Shown: positions 53,401 to 62,339 of the stretch, one piece after another
Layout: every line of letters begins with the position of its first letter
Position numbering within the stretch: position 1 is the first letter of the stretch
Source: Serratia surfactantfaciens
GTDB lineage: Bacteria; Pseudomonadota; Gammaproteobacteria; Enterobacterales; Enterobacteriaceae
NCBI RefSeq assembly: GCF_001642805.2
Contig: NZ_CP016948.1
Span: forward strand, 4,216,001 to 4,280,000
Length of the DNA stretch: 64,000 nt
Reading direction: 5' to 3'
The notes under the pieces: model-generated
Seen by the model: the letters and a program-made list of their open reading frames with translations, nothing else
Database searches by the model: none
What the model was told of the DNA's origin: nothing
Program-made: the position numbers and the translations under genes

Positions 53401-55440
53401 CTATTTTTTGCCTTTCATCTCCCGCAGGATCTGCCCGCACTGGTTCTCCTCGCCGCCTTCACTGGGCGAGACCAGCGCCAGCAGCGCCGCCGCCGGCGTC
53501 AGCACCGCCCCCAAGGCCACCGCCGCCGCACCGCGAGCAATCAGCGGCCCGGCTTTGACCCCGGCGTCCGGGTGCTTGAAGGTGCCTTTCACGTAAAGCG
53601 GCGAGCGCAGGGTCAGCACGCGCATGCCCTTGCTTTCCGGATCGATGGACAAATCCAGCCGTTCGGTGGCGAAATTGGTGTTGCCGGTGATGTTGATCAC
53701 CGCATTCTCGGTGTCGAACACGAACAGACGCGGCGCGGCGACGCCGCTGCGGATGCCGACGTCTGCCGCCGCGCAGTTGATGCCCACCACGTCGTCACCG
53801 AACAGCTGCGCCACCAGATAGTTGCCGACGTTCAGGCCGAGGATCTCCATCAGGCTGCGGCTGATCACCCCGTTATTGATCAACAGGCGCAGATCGCCGT
53901 TGCTGGTCGCCAGCAGTTCAGCCACCGAATTGCCGCTGCCCGCCAGCCTGGCGTCGCCGTTCATCTGCCCGAGGCTGCGCTTCATCGCTTCCACGTTCGG
54001 CAACAGCTGTTTGAGCTGAAGTTTGCGCGCATGCATATCCACCTGGCCGCGCATCGGCTTTTTACTGCCGTCGAGGCGCACGATGGCGTTCATACTGCCG
54101 CCCGCCATGCCGAAGCGCAGCGGATCCAGACGCAGTTCGCCGTTGTTCAACTTCAGATGCGTAGCCAGATCGCTCAGCGGCAAATCGCTGCCGCGCTCGA
54201 TGCGCGCGGCGGCGAATTTCACGTCCGCATCCATCTTGCGCCAGCTTTGCGTATCGAACTGTTCAACCGGCAGCACCTTGTCCGCCGGCTGGCGGCTCTT
54301 CTCGCCGCGCCCGGCTTTGGCGGCGTTGGAGTCCGCGCCGATCAGCGGCGCCAAATCCGCCAATCTCAGCTGCCGGGAGTTCACCGCTCCGCTCAGCGTC
54401 GGCCGCGGTTTGCCGGCAACGTATTTCAAATCGCCGTGAATATCGCTGTCGCCGATTTTGCCATCGAATTTCTGATACTCGAACACGGCGCCGCCCGGCT
54501 GATGCAGACGGGCGCTCAGATGGCCATCGGTCGCATACGGCGGCGTATTCGGCAGCAACACGCCGGTCAGGCCATACAGGTTGCCCAGGCTTTCGCCGGA
54601 AAATTTCAGCTGCACGTCCAGGCCGCCGAGGTTCAGCGGATCGGACAAGGTGCCCGCCACCACCACCCGGGTGCTGCCGGAGCGCACATCGGCCTGCAGC
54701 GGGAACGGCAAGTTGGCGCTCTGCAACGACAGCATGCCGCCTATCTTGCCGCTGCCGCTCAACGGCTCGCCGTTATATTTGCCTTTCACCTGCCAGCCGA
54801 AAACGTAATCCGGTGTCACGGCCTTGCCGCCGTCCTGTTTGCCGGTCACTTCACTGAACGGCAGCGGTTTGCCGAGCGGATCGATAACGGCGCGGAAATC
54901 CGCCTTCAGGATGGCGTCTTTAAAGGCGATCTGCCCCTTGTCGAACACGATGTCGTGAACGGTGAACGACCAGTCGGAAGGCGGTTGCTGCGGATCCTGA
55001 CCGGCGGCCAGGTCAAACGTCCAGTTATTGTCGCCGTTGGCCAGGCGTTGCAACGAGGCATTCGGCTGCTTGAGCCAGATGCGCGGGATCAGCAGTTCTT
55101 TCCCCAGCAACGCCAGCGGTGCAATGCTGGCGTCGACGCGCTGCAGCGTCACCATGCTGTCGCCGGGCATGTTTTTCGGATTACCCAGCCACACATCTTC
55201 GGCATGGATATGCGGCCAGGGCACCCAGGCGCGCCAGCCGCCCTCATCCGGATTGCGCGACCAGTCGACGCCCAGATCGCCCCGGATGGCGAATGGCCGC
55301 CGCAGTTCGGCCGACACTTTGTCGTTGATGGTGGGCTTGAGTCGATTCCAGTCGAAGGTGGCGATGAAGATCGCCAGTGCGGCGATCGCCAGCAGCACAA
55401 TGCCGCCCAGCCAGCTGAAAACCTTTCCTGTTCTTGTCAT
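53401..55440 (-). CDS. yhjG: AsmA-family protein YhjG
   Basis: 679 residues with an N-terminal transmembrane segment (7-28) and a long beta-rich periplasmic body. The N-terminal FDWNRLKPTINDKVSAELRRPFAIRGDLGVDWS and the late VDMHARKLQLKQLLPNVE segments are typical of AsmA proteins, which are bridge-like lipid-handling proteins related to TamB and YdbH. Matches E. coli YhjG in length and position. Confidence 0.9.
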   Translation of the reverse strand: MTRTGKVFSWLGGIVLLAIAALAIFIATFDWNRLKPTINDKVSAELRRPFAIRGDLGVDWSRNPDEGGWRAWVPWPHIHAEDVWLGNPKNMPGDSMVTLQRVDASIAPLALLGKELLIPRIWLKQPNASLQRLANGDNNWTFDLAAGQDPQQPPSDWSFTVHDIVFDKGQIAFKDAILKADFRAVIDPLGKPLPFSEVTGKQDGGKAVTPDYVFGWQVKGKYNGEPLSGSGKIGGMLSLQSANLPFPLQADVRSGSTRVVVAGTLSDPLNLGGLDVQLKFSGESLGNLYGLTGVLLPNTPPYATDGHLSARLHQPGGAVFEYQKFDGKIGDSDIHGDLKYVAGKPRPTLSGAVNSRQLRLADLAPLIGADSNAAKAGRGEKSRQPADKVLPVEQFDTQSWRKMDADVKFAAARIERGSDLPLSDLATHLKLNNGELRLDPLRFGMAGGSMNAIVRLDGSKKPMRGQVDMHARKLQLKQLLPNVEAMKRSLGQMNGDARLAGSGNSVAELLATSNGDLRLLINNGVISRSLMEILGLNVGNYLVAQLFGDDVVGINCAAADVGIRSGVAAPRLFVFDTENAVINITGNTNFATERLDLSIDPESKGMRVLTLRSPLYVKGTFKHPDAGVKAGPLIARGAAAVALGAVLTPAAALLALVSPSEGGEENQCGQILREMKGKK

Positions 55441-55531
55441 AGCGGCTCCCTCAGCGCATAAAACGGGCTGCCGAATGAAAGGAAAAGGTATTAGCAGCCC
55501 CGTTTAAGCCTAGCTGAGGATAGGCCGGAGT

Positions 55532-56323
55532 TCACGCCGACGCGCCGGGCGCGGCGAACAGCGTCGGTACGCTGTGCAGGGTTTCAAAACACGCCGGGCG
55601 AGAGAGGTAGTAGCCCTGCGCGGCCAGCGCGCCGGAACGCTGCACCAGCCGCCACTCCTGTTCGGTTTCCACGCCTTCGACGATCACCCCATCGCTGTGC
55701 TGGTTCATCATCTTGATCAGGGTGCCGAGCAGTTGCACGCCCTCTTCCGACTGCTTGAGCAAGGTGAACAGCTCGCGCGCCACCTTGATGTATTGATAAC
55801 GCCAGGCGCCAACGGCGGAGAAGTTGGCCAGCCCGCTGCCGAAATCGTCCAACCACAGCCGTTCACCGCCGACGATCTGCTGCAGCGGGCGGTTTGATGC
55901 CGTTTCTGCGTGCTCCACCAACTCGAAACGCAGATAGGGCATCTCGGCGATCTGCCGTTGCAACGCGCTATGGCGCTGCAACGCTTGCAGCGCGATGCCG
56001 TCGATATTGACCGACACCATCACCGCGTGGCGAATGAACAACGCCTGCCAACGCTGCAGCAACGCCAACTGTTCCTGGATCACCCGCAAACGCTGAGCGA
56101 CGTCGAGCGAGGCAAAATAGTGCTCCGGGGATTGCCGTTTGTCCGGCTCATTCGGGTGATACACCGCCGTCAACAGTTCCACCGCCAGCAGCGCGCCGCT
56201 GGTGCGATAAATCGGCTGGAAGGTATACAAGCGCCGGCATTGCCGCCAGTAGCGCCGCGATTTAGCGCAGGCATAGAGGGCAAAACAGGGCGCCAGCAGA
56301 CCAGAGATCAGGTTGGTTATCAT
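55532..56323 (-). CDS. pdeH: EAL-domain c-di-GMP phosphodiesterase PdeH
   Basis: 263 residues, ortholog of E. coli PdeH (YhjH). The signature motif reads VELL instead of EAL, as in E. coli; the LWLDDFGSGLANFS, YIKVARELF and VIVEGVET segments keep the metal and catalytic residues. There is no GGDEF domain. In E. coli it is the main enzyme lowering c-di-GMP so that flagella can run. The ATG at 56323 has no good Shine-Dalgarno, but a sigma-28 promoter at 56380-56406 puts the transcript start near 56373, which rules out the GTG at 56425. Confidence 0.85.
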   Translation of the reverse strand: MITNLISGLLAPCFALYACAKSRRYWRQCRRLYTFQPIYRTSGALLAVELLTAVYHPNEPDKRQSPEHYFASLDVAQRLRVIQEQLALLQRWQALFIRHAVMVSVNIDGIALQALQRHSALQRQIAEMPYLRFELVEHAETASNRPLQQIVGGERLWLDDFGSGLANFSAVGAWRYQYIKVARELFTLLKQSEEGVQLLGTLIKMMNQHSDGVIVEGVETEQEWRLVQRSGALAAQGYYLSRPACFETLHSVPTLFAAPGASA

Positions 56324-56379
56324 CGGTACTATCGCCGTGGCGGGGAAATGAGAGCGCTGCCGCTGTTTCTTTACCCAGC

Positions 56380-56406
56380 TTATCGGCAGCACGGCGTAAA
56401 ACTTTA
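56380..56406 (-). promoter_or_regulatory. FliA (sigma-28) promoter of pdeH
   Basis: On the minus strand TAAA (56403-56406), exactly 15 bases, then GCCGATAA (56380-56387): a perfect match to the flagellar class III consensus. It would start transcription near 56373, about 50 bases before the pdeH start codon. Confidence 0.88.
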
Positions 56407-56467
56407 AGCACGAATTGCCGTGCACTTCTCCCTCGCCCTGCCGGCGCTAGCCGATCGCGATCATAAA

Positions 56468-56490
56468 AAATTAAAACACTGTTTTAATTT
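56468..56490. promoter_or_regulatory. KdgR-type operator of kdgK
   Basis: Perfect palindrome, AAATTAAAAC and GTTTTAATTT around ACT. Its central 19 bases match the enterobacterial KdgR consensus AATRAAAYRYYRTTTYATT at 17 positions. It lies about 70 bases upstream of kdgK, a known KdgR target. The regulator gene is not in this window. Confidence 0.8.
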
Positions 56491-56560
56491 ATTGACTCCC
56501 TCACCGCCTTGCGTGGAGACTGACGGCTGTTGCTTCTTGTTTAGCCAGGGCTTATTGACG

Positions 56561-57493
56561 ATGACTATCCGAAATCTCGCCGTGATCGGCGAATGCATGA
56601 TCGAGCTGTCGCAACAGGGCGCGCAGCTGACGCGCGGCTTTGGCGGCGATACCCTCAACACCGCCGTCTACCTCGCCCGCCAAATGCCGGAAAAGGCATT
56701 GCGGGTGCATTACGTCACCGCACTCGGCACCGACAGTTTCAGCCGCGAGATGCTGAAGGCCTGGCGGCAAGAGAAGGTCGAGACCGGGCTGGTTCAGCAG
56801 TTGGAAAACAAACTGCCGGGCCTGTATATGATCGAAACCGACGCCGCCGGCGAACGCACCTTTTACTACTGGCGCAACGACGCCGCCGCCCGGTATTGGC
56901 TTGCGGGACCGCAGGCCGACGAGCTGTGCGCCCGGCTGGCGCAGTTCGATTACCTGTACCTCAGCGGCATTAGCCTGGCGATCCTCGCTCCCGCCGATCG
57001 TACCAAGCTGCTGGCGCTGCTGCGCCGCTGCCGCGCCAACGGCGGCAAGGTTATCTTTGACAACAACTACCGTCCGCGCCTGTGGCCAAGCCGTGAGGAA
57101 ACGCAGCAGGCCTATCGCGAGGTGCTGGCCTGTACCGACATCGCTTTTCTGACGCTGGATGATGAAGAGTTGCTGTGGGGAGGGCAGCCGATCGAACGGG
57201 TGGTCGCACGCACGCAGGCGCTCGGCGTCGGCGAGATCGTGATCAAACGCGGTGCAGACGCGTGCCTGGTGTTCAGTGCAGAGGGGGAGCGGCTTGAGGT
57301 GCCGGCGATCGCGCTGCCGCCGGAGCGCGTAGTGGATACCACTGCGGCGGGCGACTCTTTCAGCGCCGGTTACCTGGCGCTACGCCTGAACGGCGGCAGC
57401 GCCCAACAGGCGGCGCAGCGCGGCCATCTGCTCGCCGCTGCGGTGATCCAACACCGTGGCGCCATCATTCCCGCAGCGACCATGCCAGCATGA
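56561..57493 (+). CDS. kdgK: 2-dehydro-3-deoxygluconokinase
   Basis: 310 residues, PfkB/ribokinase family. IAVIGECMIELSQ-like start, GGDTLNTAVYLAR sugar site, and DTTAAGDSFSAGYLALRL with the catalytic Asp of GAGD-type motif. It phosphorylates KDG to KDPG in pectin and hexuronate breakdown. ATG 56561 matches the family start although the frame is open upstream. Preceded by a KdgR palindrome. Confidence 0.93.
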   Translation: MTIRNLAVIGECMIELSQQGAQLTRGFGGDTLNTAVYLARQMPEKALRVHYVTALGTDSFSREMLKAWRQEKVETGLVQQLENKLPGLYMIETDAAGERTFYYWRNDAAARYWLAGPQADELCARLAQFDYLYLSGISLAILAPADRTKLLALLRRCRANGGKVIFDNNYRPRLWPSREETQQAYREVLACTDIAFLTLDDEELLWGGQPIERVVARTQALGVGEIVIKRGADACLVFSAEGERLEVPAIALPPERVVDTTAAGDSFSAGYLALRLNGGSAQQAAQRGHLLAAAVIQHRGAIIPAATMPA

Positions 57494-57503
57494 CCAATAA
57501 GGC

Positions 57504-57526
57504 GGCGGCGAGATTATCTCGCCGCC
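57504..57526 (+). terminator. Stem-loop after kdgK
   Basis: Ten-base arms GGCGGCGAGA/TCTCGCCGCC, loop TTA, without a T tract. Strong structure but uncertain terminator activity. Confidence 0.55.
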
Positions 57527-57736
57527 CTCGCACGTGATCCCAGAAGCATTGATAAGAGAATGAGTGAAAGAATTTCCCTGGCGTTGGCTTATTTTCGCCC
57601 ATAGCTGTTAAGCTCGGGTCTTGGCATTGCCGCCTTTTTGAATTTATTAGCCGAGTATAAATTTCAATCCGCCGCACTGACTAGCTGGACTTTGGTGCAG
57701 GTCGGGCTGAACCGCCGAACGACAGGGAGGTTACCG

Positions 57737-58438
57737 ATGGCCGTCGCATTCGCCAACGCCGTCGCCGCAAGACTGCATCTTGACGGCCAACTGCACGCCT
57801 TCAGCAGATTCAAATACGCTTATTTGACCTTCAACAAACACCATCCCGATCGCCATCTGCTGGTTTCGAGCTACCCGCAAGAATGGCTGAATATCTACAG
57901 CGCCAATCGCTATCAGCACATCGATCCCGTCGTCCGCGCCGCCCATGGCCGCTGCGCGCCCTTCATGTGGCATGACACCCCTCTCACCACCGAGGATCGG
58001 CATTACCGGAAGATCTTCAATCAGGCGCGGGAATACGACATCGTGCACGGTTGCAGCTTTGTTTTGCACGATCACGACAACAATCTGGCGATCTTGTCGA
58101 TCAGCGCGACGGCGGCCGATGACGCCGAACTGCGACAGTTGATGGCAGACGAGCGGGCCAACCTGCAGATGGTCTTGGTCGATACCCACCAGCATGCGCT
58201 GGCGTTGGCCAGTGCCGAAACAAGCCGGACGGATCGGCTCTCGCCGCGCGAAGGAGAAATTCTCTATTGGGCCAGCCAGGGCAAAACCTACCATGAGATC
58301 GCGTTGATCCTGGGGATCAAAACCGGCACGGTGAAATTTCACATCGGCAATGTGGTGCGTAAGCTGGGGGTGACGAACGCCAAACACGCGATCCGGCGCG
58401 GTCTCGAGCAGCAGCTGATCGCGCCGCCGGAGGCATAA
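57737..58438 (+). CDS. LuxR-type quorum-sensing regulator (solo)
   Basis: 233 residues: autoinducer-binding domain and C-terminal LuxR HTH (LSPREGEILYWASQGKTYHEIALILGIKTGTVKFHIGNVVRKLGV). All six ligand-domain residues conserved in acyl-HSL receptors are present: Trp50, Tyr54, Asp63, Pro64, Trp78 and Gly105. No luxI-type synthase is in the window. ATG 57737 is six bases after GGGAGG; an upstream TTG extension is less likely. It may respond to a signal made elsewhere in the genome or by neighbours. Confidence 0.88.
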   Translation: MAVAFANAVAARLHLDGQLHAFSRFKYAYLTFNKHHPDRHLLVSSYPQEWLNIYSANRYQHIDPVVRAAHGRCAPFMWHDTPLTTEDRHYRKIFNQAREYDIVHGCSFVLHDHDNNLAILSISATAADDAELRQLMADERANLQMVLVDTHQHALALASAETSRTDRLSPREGEILYWASQGKTYHEIALILGIKTGTVKFHIGNVVRKLGVTNAKHAIRRGLEQQLIAPPEA

Positions 58439-58466
58439 AAAAAGCCGGCATCTCAGCCGGCTTTTT
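58437..58466. terminator. Bidirectional terminator luxR / ilvC
   Basis: Stem AAAGCCGGC/GCCGGCTTT, loop ATCTCA, A run on the left and T run on the right, between convergent genes. Confidence 0.9.
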
Positions 58467-58486
58467 GTGCTTCATCTTGCGGACAA

Positions 58487-59962
58487 TCAGCCCGCAACGG
58501 CGATGCGTTTCATGTCGGTCATGTAACCGCGCAGTTTGCGGCCGACGGTTTCGATTGGGTGGCTGCGCACCGCTTCGTTCACGTCACGCAGCTGCGCATT
58601 GTCTACCGCCGTGCCCGCCGCGGCTTTACCCAAATCACCCGCCTGCAGGGTGGTCATAAAGTCCTTCAGCAGCGGCACCGCCGCGTTGGCGAACAGGTAG
58701 TTGCCGTACTCCGCGGTATCGGAGATGACCACGTTCATTTCATACAGACGTTTACGTGCAATGGTGTTGGCGATCAACGGCAGCTCATGCAGCGACTCGT
58801 AGTAAGCCGACTCTTCGATGATGCCCGCATCGACCATGGTTTCAAATGCCAGCTCAACGCCCGCTTTCACCATCGCCACCATCAGCACGCCGTGATCGAA
58901 GTACTCTTGCTCGCTGATCTTGCCTTCAAACTGCGGCGCATTCTCGAACGCGGTTTTACCGGTCTCTTCGCGCCAGGTCAGCAGTTTCACGTCGTCTTCC
59001 GCCCAGTCGGCCATCATGCCGCTGGAGAACGCGCCGGAAATGATGTCGTCCATGTGCTTCTGGAACAGCGGCGCCATGATGGTTTTCAGCTGTTCGGACA
59101 GCGCATAAGCGCGCAACTTGGCCGGGTTGGACAGGCGATCCATCATCAGCGTGATGCCGCCCTGCTTCAGCGCTTCGGTGATGGTTTCCCAGCCGAACTG
59201 AATCAGTTTCTCGGCGTAAGCCGGATCGGTACCTTCCGCCACCAGCTTGTCGAAGCACAGCAGCGAACCCGCCTGCAGCATGCCGCACAGAATGGTTTGT
59301 TCACCCATCAGGTCGGATTTCACTTCGGCAACGAAGGAAGACTCCAGCACGCCGGCGCGGTGGCCGCCGGTCGCCGCCGCCCAGGCCTTGGCGATCGCCA
59401 TGCCTTCACCTTTCGGATCGTTTTCCGGGTGAACCGCAATCAGGGTCGGCACGCCGAAACCGCGTTTGTACTCTTCACGCACTTCGGTGCCCGGGCATTT
59501 CGGCGCGACCATCACTACGGTGATGTCTTTGCGCACCTGCTCACCCACTTCAACGATGTTGAAACCATGGGAGTAACCCAGCGCCGCGCCGTCTTTCATC
59601 AGCGGCTGCACCGCGCGCACCACGGAAGTGTGCTGCTTGTCCGGCGTCAGGTTGACCACCAGATCCGCCTGCGGGATCAGGTCTTCGTAGGTGCCGACCT
59701 TAAAGCCGTTTTCGGTCGCCTTGCGCCATGAAGCGCGTTTCTCGTCGATCGCTTCTTTGCGCAGGGCATAGGCGACATCCAGGCCGGAGTCGCGCATGTT
59801 CAGCCCCTGGTTCAGGCCCTGGGCGCCACAGCCGACAATCACCACTTTTTTACCTTTCAGGTAGCCGGCTTCGTCAGCAAATTCGTCGCGCGCCATAAAG
59901 CGGCATTTACCCAATTGCGCCAACTGCTGACGCAGGTTCAATGTGTTGAAATAGTTAGCCAT
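58487..59962 (-). CDS. ilvC: Ketol-acid reductoisomerase (class II)
   Basis: 491 residues, the long enterobacterial form. [31 protein letters not shown] is the NADPH site, and the duplicated knotted C-terminal domain supplies the Mg-binding acids ([14 protein letters not shown]). It converts acetolactate and acetohydroxybutyrate to the dihydroxy acids of valine and isoleucine synthesis. Divergent from ilvY, which activates it on sensing the substrates. Confidence 0.97.
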   Translation of the reverse strand: MANYFNTLNLRQQLAQLGKCRFMARDEFADEAGYLKGKKVVIVGCGAQGLNQGLNMRDSGLDVAYALRKEAIDEKRASWRKATENGFKVGTYEDLIPQADLVVNLTPDKQHTSVVRAVQPLMKDGAALGYSHGFNIVEVGEQVRKDITVVMVAPKCPGTEVREEYKRGFGVPTLIAVHPENDPKGEGMAIAKAWAAATGGHRAGVLESSFVAEVKSDLMGEQTILCGMLQAGSLLCFDKLVAEGTDPAYAEKLIQFGWETITEALKQGGITLMMDRLSNPAKLRAYALSEQLKTIMAPLFQKHMDDIISGAFSSGMMADWAEDDVKLLTWREETGKTAFENAPQFEGKISEQEYFDHGVLMVAMVKAGVELAFETMVDAGIIEESAYYESLHELPLIANTIARKRLYEMNVVISDTAEYGNYLFANAAVPLLKDFMTTLQAGDLGKAAAGTAVDNAQLRDVNEAVRSHPIETVGRKLRGYMTDMKRIAVAG

Positions 59963-60091
59963 GGTGGTACTCCGGTTTGATGTTGTCTTGCATTGTTATT
60001 TTCATTCCCCGCCCTGTCTGTGCGGAGATTCGTTAAACTCAATGTATAACAGGAAATGCGTTGCTTAAATTGATATATTGAGAACGTGATA

Positions 60092-60106
60092 TTGCAATTT
60101 ATGCAA
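60092..60106. promoter_or_regulatory. IlvY operator candidate
   Basis: Inverted repeat TTGCA-ATTTA-TGCAA in the ilvC-ilvY divergent region, 25 bases before the ilvY start. It resembles the tandem ilvYC operator halves of E. coli and would mediate ilvY autorepression. Confidence 0.7.
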
Positions 60107-60130
60107 CACTCCAACTGCGAGCGTATCGAT

Positions 60131-61021
60131 ATGGATTTACGTGATTTAAAGCTGTTCCTGCATCTGGCCGAAAGCCATCACTTCGGGCGCACCGCCAAGG
60201 CGATGCACGTCAGCCCGTCGACGCTCTCCCGCCAGATCCAGCGGCTGGAAGAGATCCTCGGGCAGCCGCTGTTCCTGCGCGACAACCGCACCGTGCAGCT
60301 CACCGACGCCGGCGAACAGCTAAAAGAATTCGCCCAGCAAACGCTGCTGCAATATCAGCAGCTGAAGCACTCGCTCGGCCAGCACGGCCCGTCGCTGAGT
60401 GGCGAACTGCGGCTATTCTGCTCGGTGACCGCAGCGTACAGCCACCTGCCGCCGATCCTCGACCGCTTCCGCGCGCAGCACCCGCTGGTGGAGATCAAGC
60501 TGACCACCGGCGACGCCGCCGACGCGGTCGACAAGGTGCAGTCCAACGAGGCCGATCTCGGCATCGCCGGCCGGCCGGAAACGCTGCCCGCCAGCGTGGC
60601 GTTCACCAAAATCGGCGAAATTCCACTGGTGCTGATCGCGCCGGCGCTGCCCTGCGCGGTGCGCAGCCAGGCGTTCGCCGACAAGCCAGACTGGGCCGAG
60701 ATCCCTTTCATCCTGCCGGAACACGGCCCTTCGCGAAAACGCATCGAGCTGTGGTTCCGCCGCCACCGCATCAGCAATCCGCTGATTTACGCCACCGTCG
60801 GCGGCCACGAAGCGATCGTGTCGATGGTGGCCCTGGGCTGCGGCATCGCGCTGATCCCGAGCGTGGTGGTGGACAACAGCCCGGAGCCGGTGCGCAACCG
60901 CATCTCGCAGTTGGATAACATCTCGATGGTCGAACCCTTCGAGCTGGGGGTTTGCGTCCAGAAAAAACGCCTGAGCGATCCGCTGATCGACGCCTTTTGG
61001 CGTCTGCTGCATCCCCGCTGA
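60131..61021 (+). CDS. ilvY: LysR-type activator IlvY
   Basis: 296 residues (E. coli 297). MDLRDLKLFLHLAESHHFGRTAKAMHVSPSTLSRQIQRLEE is nearly identical to E. coli IlvY. The ATG at 60131 gives that start; an earlier in-frame ATG adds 15 residues that overlap the operator. It activates ilvC in response to acetolactate or acetohydroxybutyrate and represses itself. Confidence 0.95.
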   Translation: MDLRDLKLFLHLAESHHFGRTAKAMHVSPSTLSRQIQRLEEILGQPLFLRDNRTVQLTDAGEQLKEFAQQTLLQYQQLKHSLGQHGPSLSGELRLFCSVTAAYSHLPPILDRFRAQHPLVEIKLTTGDAADAVDKVQSNEADLGIAGRPETLPASVAFTKIGEIPLVLIAPALPCAVRSQAFADKPDWAEIPFILPEHGPSRKRIELWFRRHRISNPLIYATVGGHEAIVSMVALGCGIALIPSVVVDNSPEPVRNRISQLDNISMVEPFELGVCVQKKRLSDPLIDAFWRLLHPR

Positions 61022-61029
61022 CGCGAGGT

Positions 61030-61731
61030 TTACAGATCCGCCGGATCGATCTGCTTCATCGTCTCTACCTGCATCAGCCAGTGGTAGAGCGGCTCAAGCT
61101 GCAAAAATGCCCCGGCCAGCAGCGGCACCAGATCGGCGCTGAACAGCTTTTCCACTTCGCTGTCGGTCACCATCACCGCGAACGATTTGCGGTTGTACCA
61201 GGTGGCGATCTCTGCCGCCTGCTCCTTCACCAGCGGGCGCTTGTAGCTCTCTCCCACCAGCTCGAACGGCGGCCGGCAGCAGGCGGCTACCTCAAGGAAA
61301 GGCTGCGGCCGCTGCCTCAGCGTATGGCGGAACAGATCCATGGTCGGCTTGTTGGCGCTGTAGTAGCCGAGCCCATAGCGCAGCATGTCCGGCCCCAGTT
61401 CGAAAAAGTACACCGGCGCGTCTTTCCAGTCTTTGCTCGGGCGCTTGAACGTCAGCCACATGCGGCTGCGGTAGCGCGACTTGTCGTGAGAAAAGCGCGT
61501 ATCGCGATGAATGCGCGACAGCGTTTTGCCGATCGCCGGGCGAGTCTCGAACTGCGGATCGATCGCCAACATGCCGGGAGCCAACTGCTCCACCAGCGCG
61601 CGGAACGGCGCCAGCAGCTCGCGATCGTAGATGTCGCGGTTACCGTCGAACCACGCCTTATCGTTTTCGATCCGCACCTGCTGCAGGAAATTCAAGCCCT
61701 GCTGGCTGAAGCCGGAGAAAGGTTGCGTCAT
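61030..61731 (-). CDS. DUF2461 (TIGR02453) family protein
   Basis: 233 residues. The N-terminal NDKAWFDGNRDIYDRELLAPF and RIHRDTRFSHDKSRYRSRMWLTF match DUF2461, a widespread family of unknown function. Converges on ilvY with eight bases between the stops; 21 bases downstream of the membrane protein gene. The pair is inserted between ilvA and ilvY relative to E. coli. Confidence 0.85.
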   Translation of the reverse strand: MTQPFSGFSQQGLNFLQQVRIENDKAWFDGNRDIYDRELLAPFRALVEQLAPGMLAIDPQFETRPAIGKTLSRIHRDTRFSHDKSRYRSRMWLTFKRPSKDWKDAPVYFFELGPDMLRYGLGYYSANKPTMDLFRHTLRQRPQPFLEVAACCRPPFELVGESYKRPLVKEQAAEIATWYNRKSFAVMVTDSEVEKLFSADLVPLLAGAFLQLEPLYHWLMQVETMKQIDPADL

Positions 61732-61752
61732 AAGTTTTTCCGTTCTGACGGT

Positions 61753-62286
61753 TTATCGGGTGTTGCGCAGATCTTCCCTCTGCCAACGGCGTTTGATAAA
61801 CACGCGCCGACGCGTGCGAAAATAAGCGACGTAGAGGTAGAACGCCGCCCGGTTGCTGGACAGCGCGCCGCCAACCGCGCCCCCCAGCAGCAAGGCACCG
61901 GTGGCGATGCCGGTCATCCCTGCGGCCCACGCCGCCGCGGCGCCGAGGCAACACAGGCCGAGCATGCCAAGGTAATATTGCAACAATACCACCCCGCTGT
62001 TTTTCCCCTGCACCAGCTGGAACAGGATCAGCGTCATCCACACCGCCACGATCGCGCCGCTGCCCATCAACACGGCGGCGGAGGTCTTGCCGCTCCAGGC
62101 GGCCGCCACATCCGTGGCCAGACCCATCACGCCCGCCAGCCCCAGCGTCAGGCATACCATCAGCAACATGACATTGCCGACGCCCGGCGGCGATAGCCGC
62201 TGGCCCGGCGTCAGGAAATGCTGTTCCAGCTGCGTATCTACGCCGGCGAACAGCGCACTATCACGCGCCGCGATTTGTTTTTCCAT
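61753..62286 (-). CDS. Hypothetical four-helix membrane protein
   Basis: About 177 residues with four hydrophobic helices (LLMVCLTLGLAGVMGLATDV; AVLMGSGAIVAVWMTLILFQLV; VLLQYYLGMLGLCCLGAAAAW; GIATGALLLGGAVGGAL) and a strongly basic C-terminus (RTRRRVFIKRRWQRED), so both ends are probably cytoplasmic. I do not recognise a family. The ATG at 62286 has GGGAG immediately adjacent; a GTG at 62334, eight bases after AGGGG, is an equally plausible start and lies just after the ilvA stop. Confidence 0.7.
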   Translation of the reverse strand: MEKQIAARDSALFAGVDTQLEQHFLTPGQRLSPPGVGNVMLLMVCLTLGLAGVMGLATDVAAAWSGKTSAAVLMGSGAIVAVWMTLILFQLVQGKNSGVVLLQYYLGMLGLCCLGAAAAWAAGMTGIATGALLLGGAVGGALSSNRAAFYLYVAYFRTRRRVFIKRRWQREDLRNTR

Positions 62287-62339
62287 CTCCCGGCCATCTA
62301 TCGCTAAGCGGGACAACCGGCCGGATAAACACACCGGAC

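Noticed and set aside
53572..55461. 629-codon open frame antisense to yhjG
   Set aside because: Same explanation: complement of a good AsmA-family gene, no recognisable protein.
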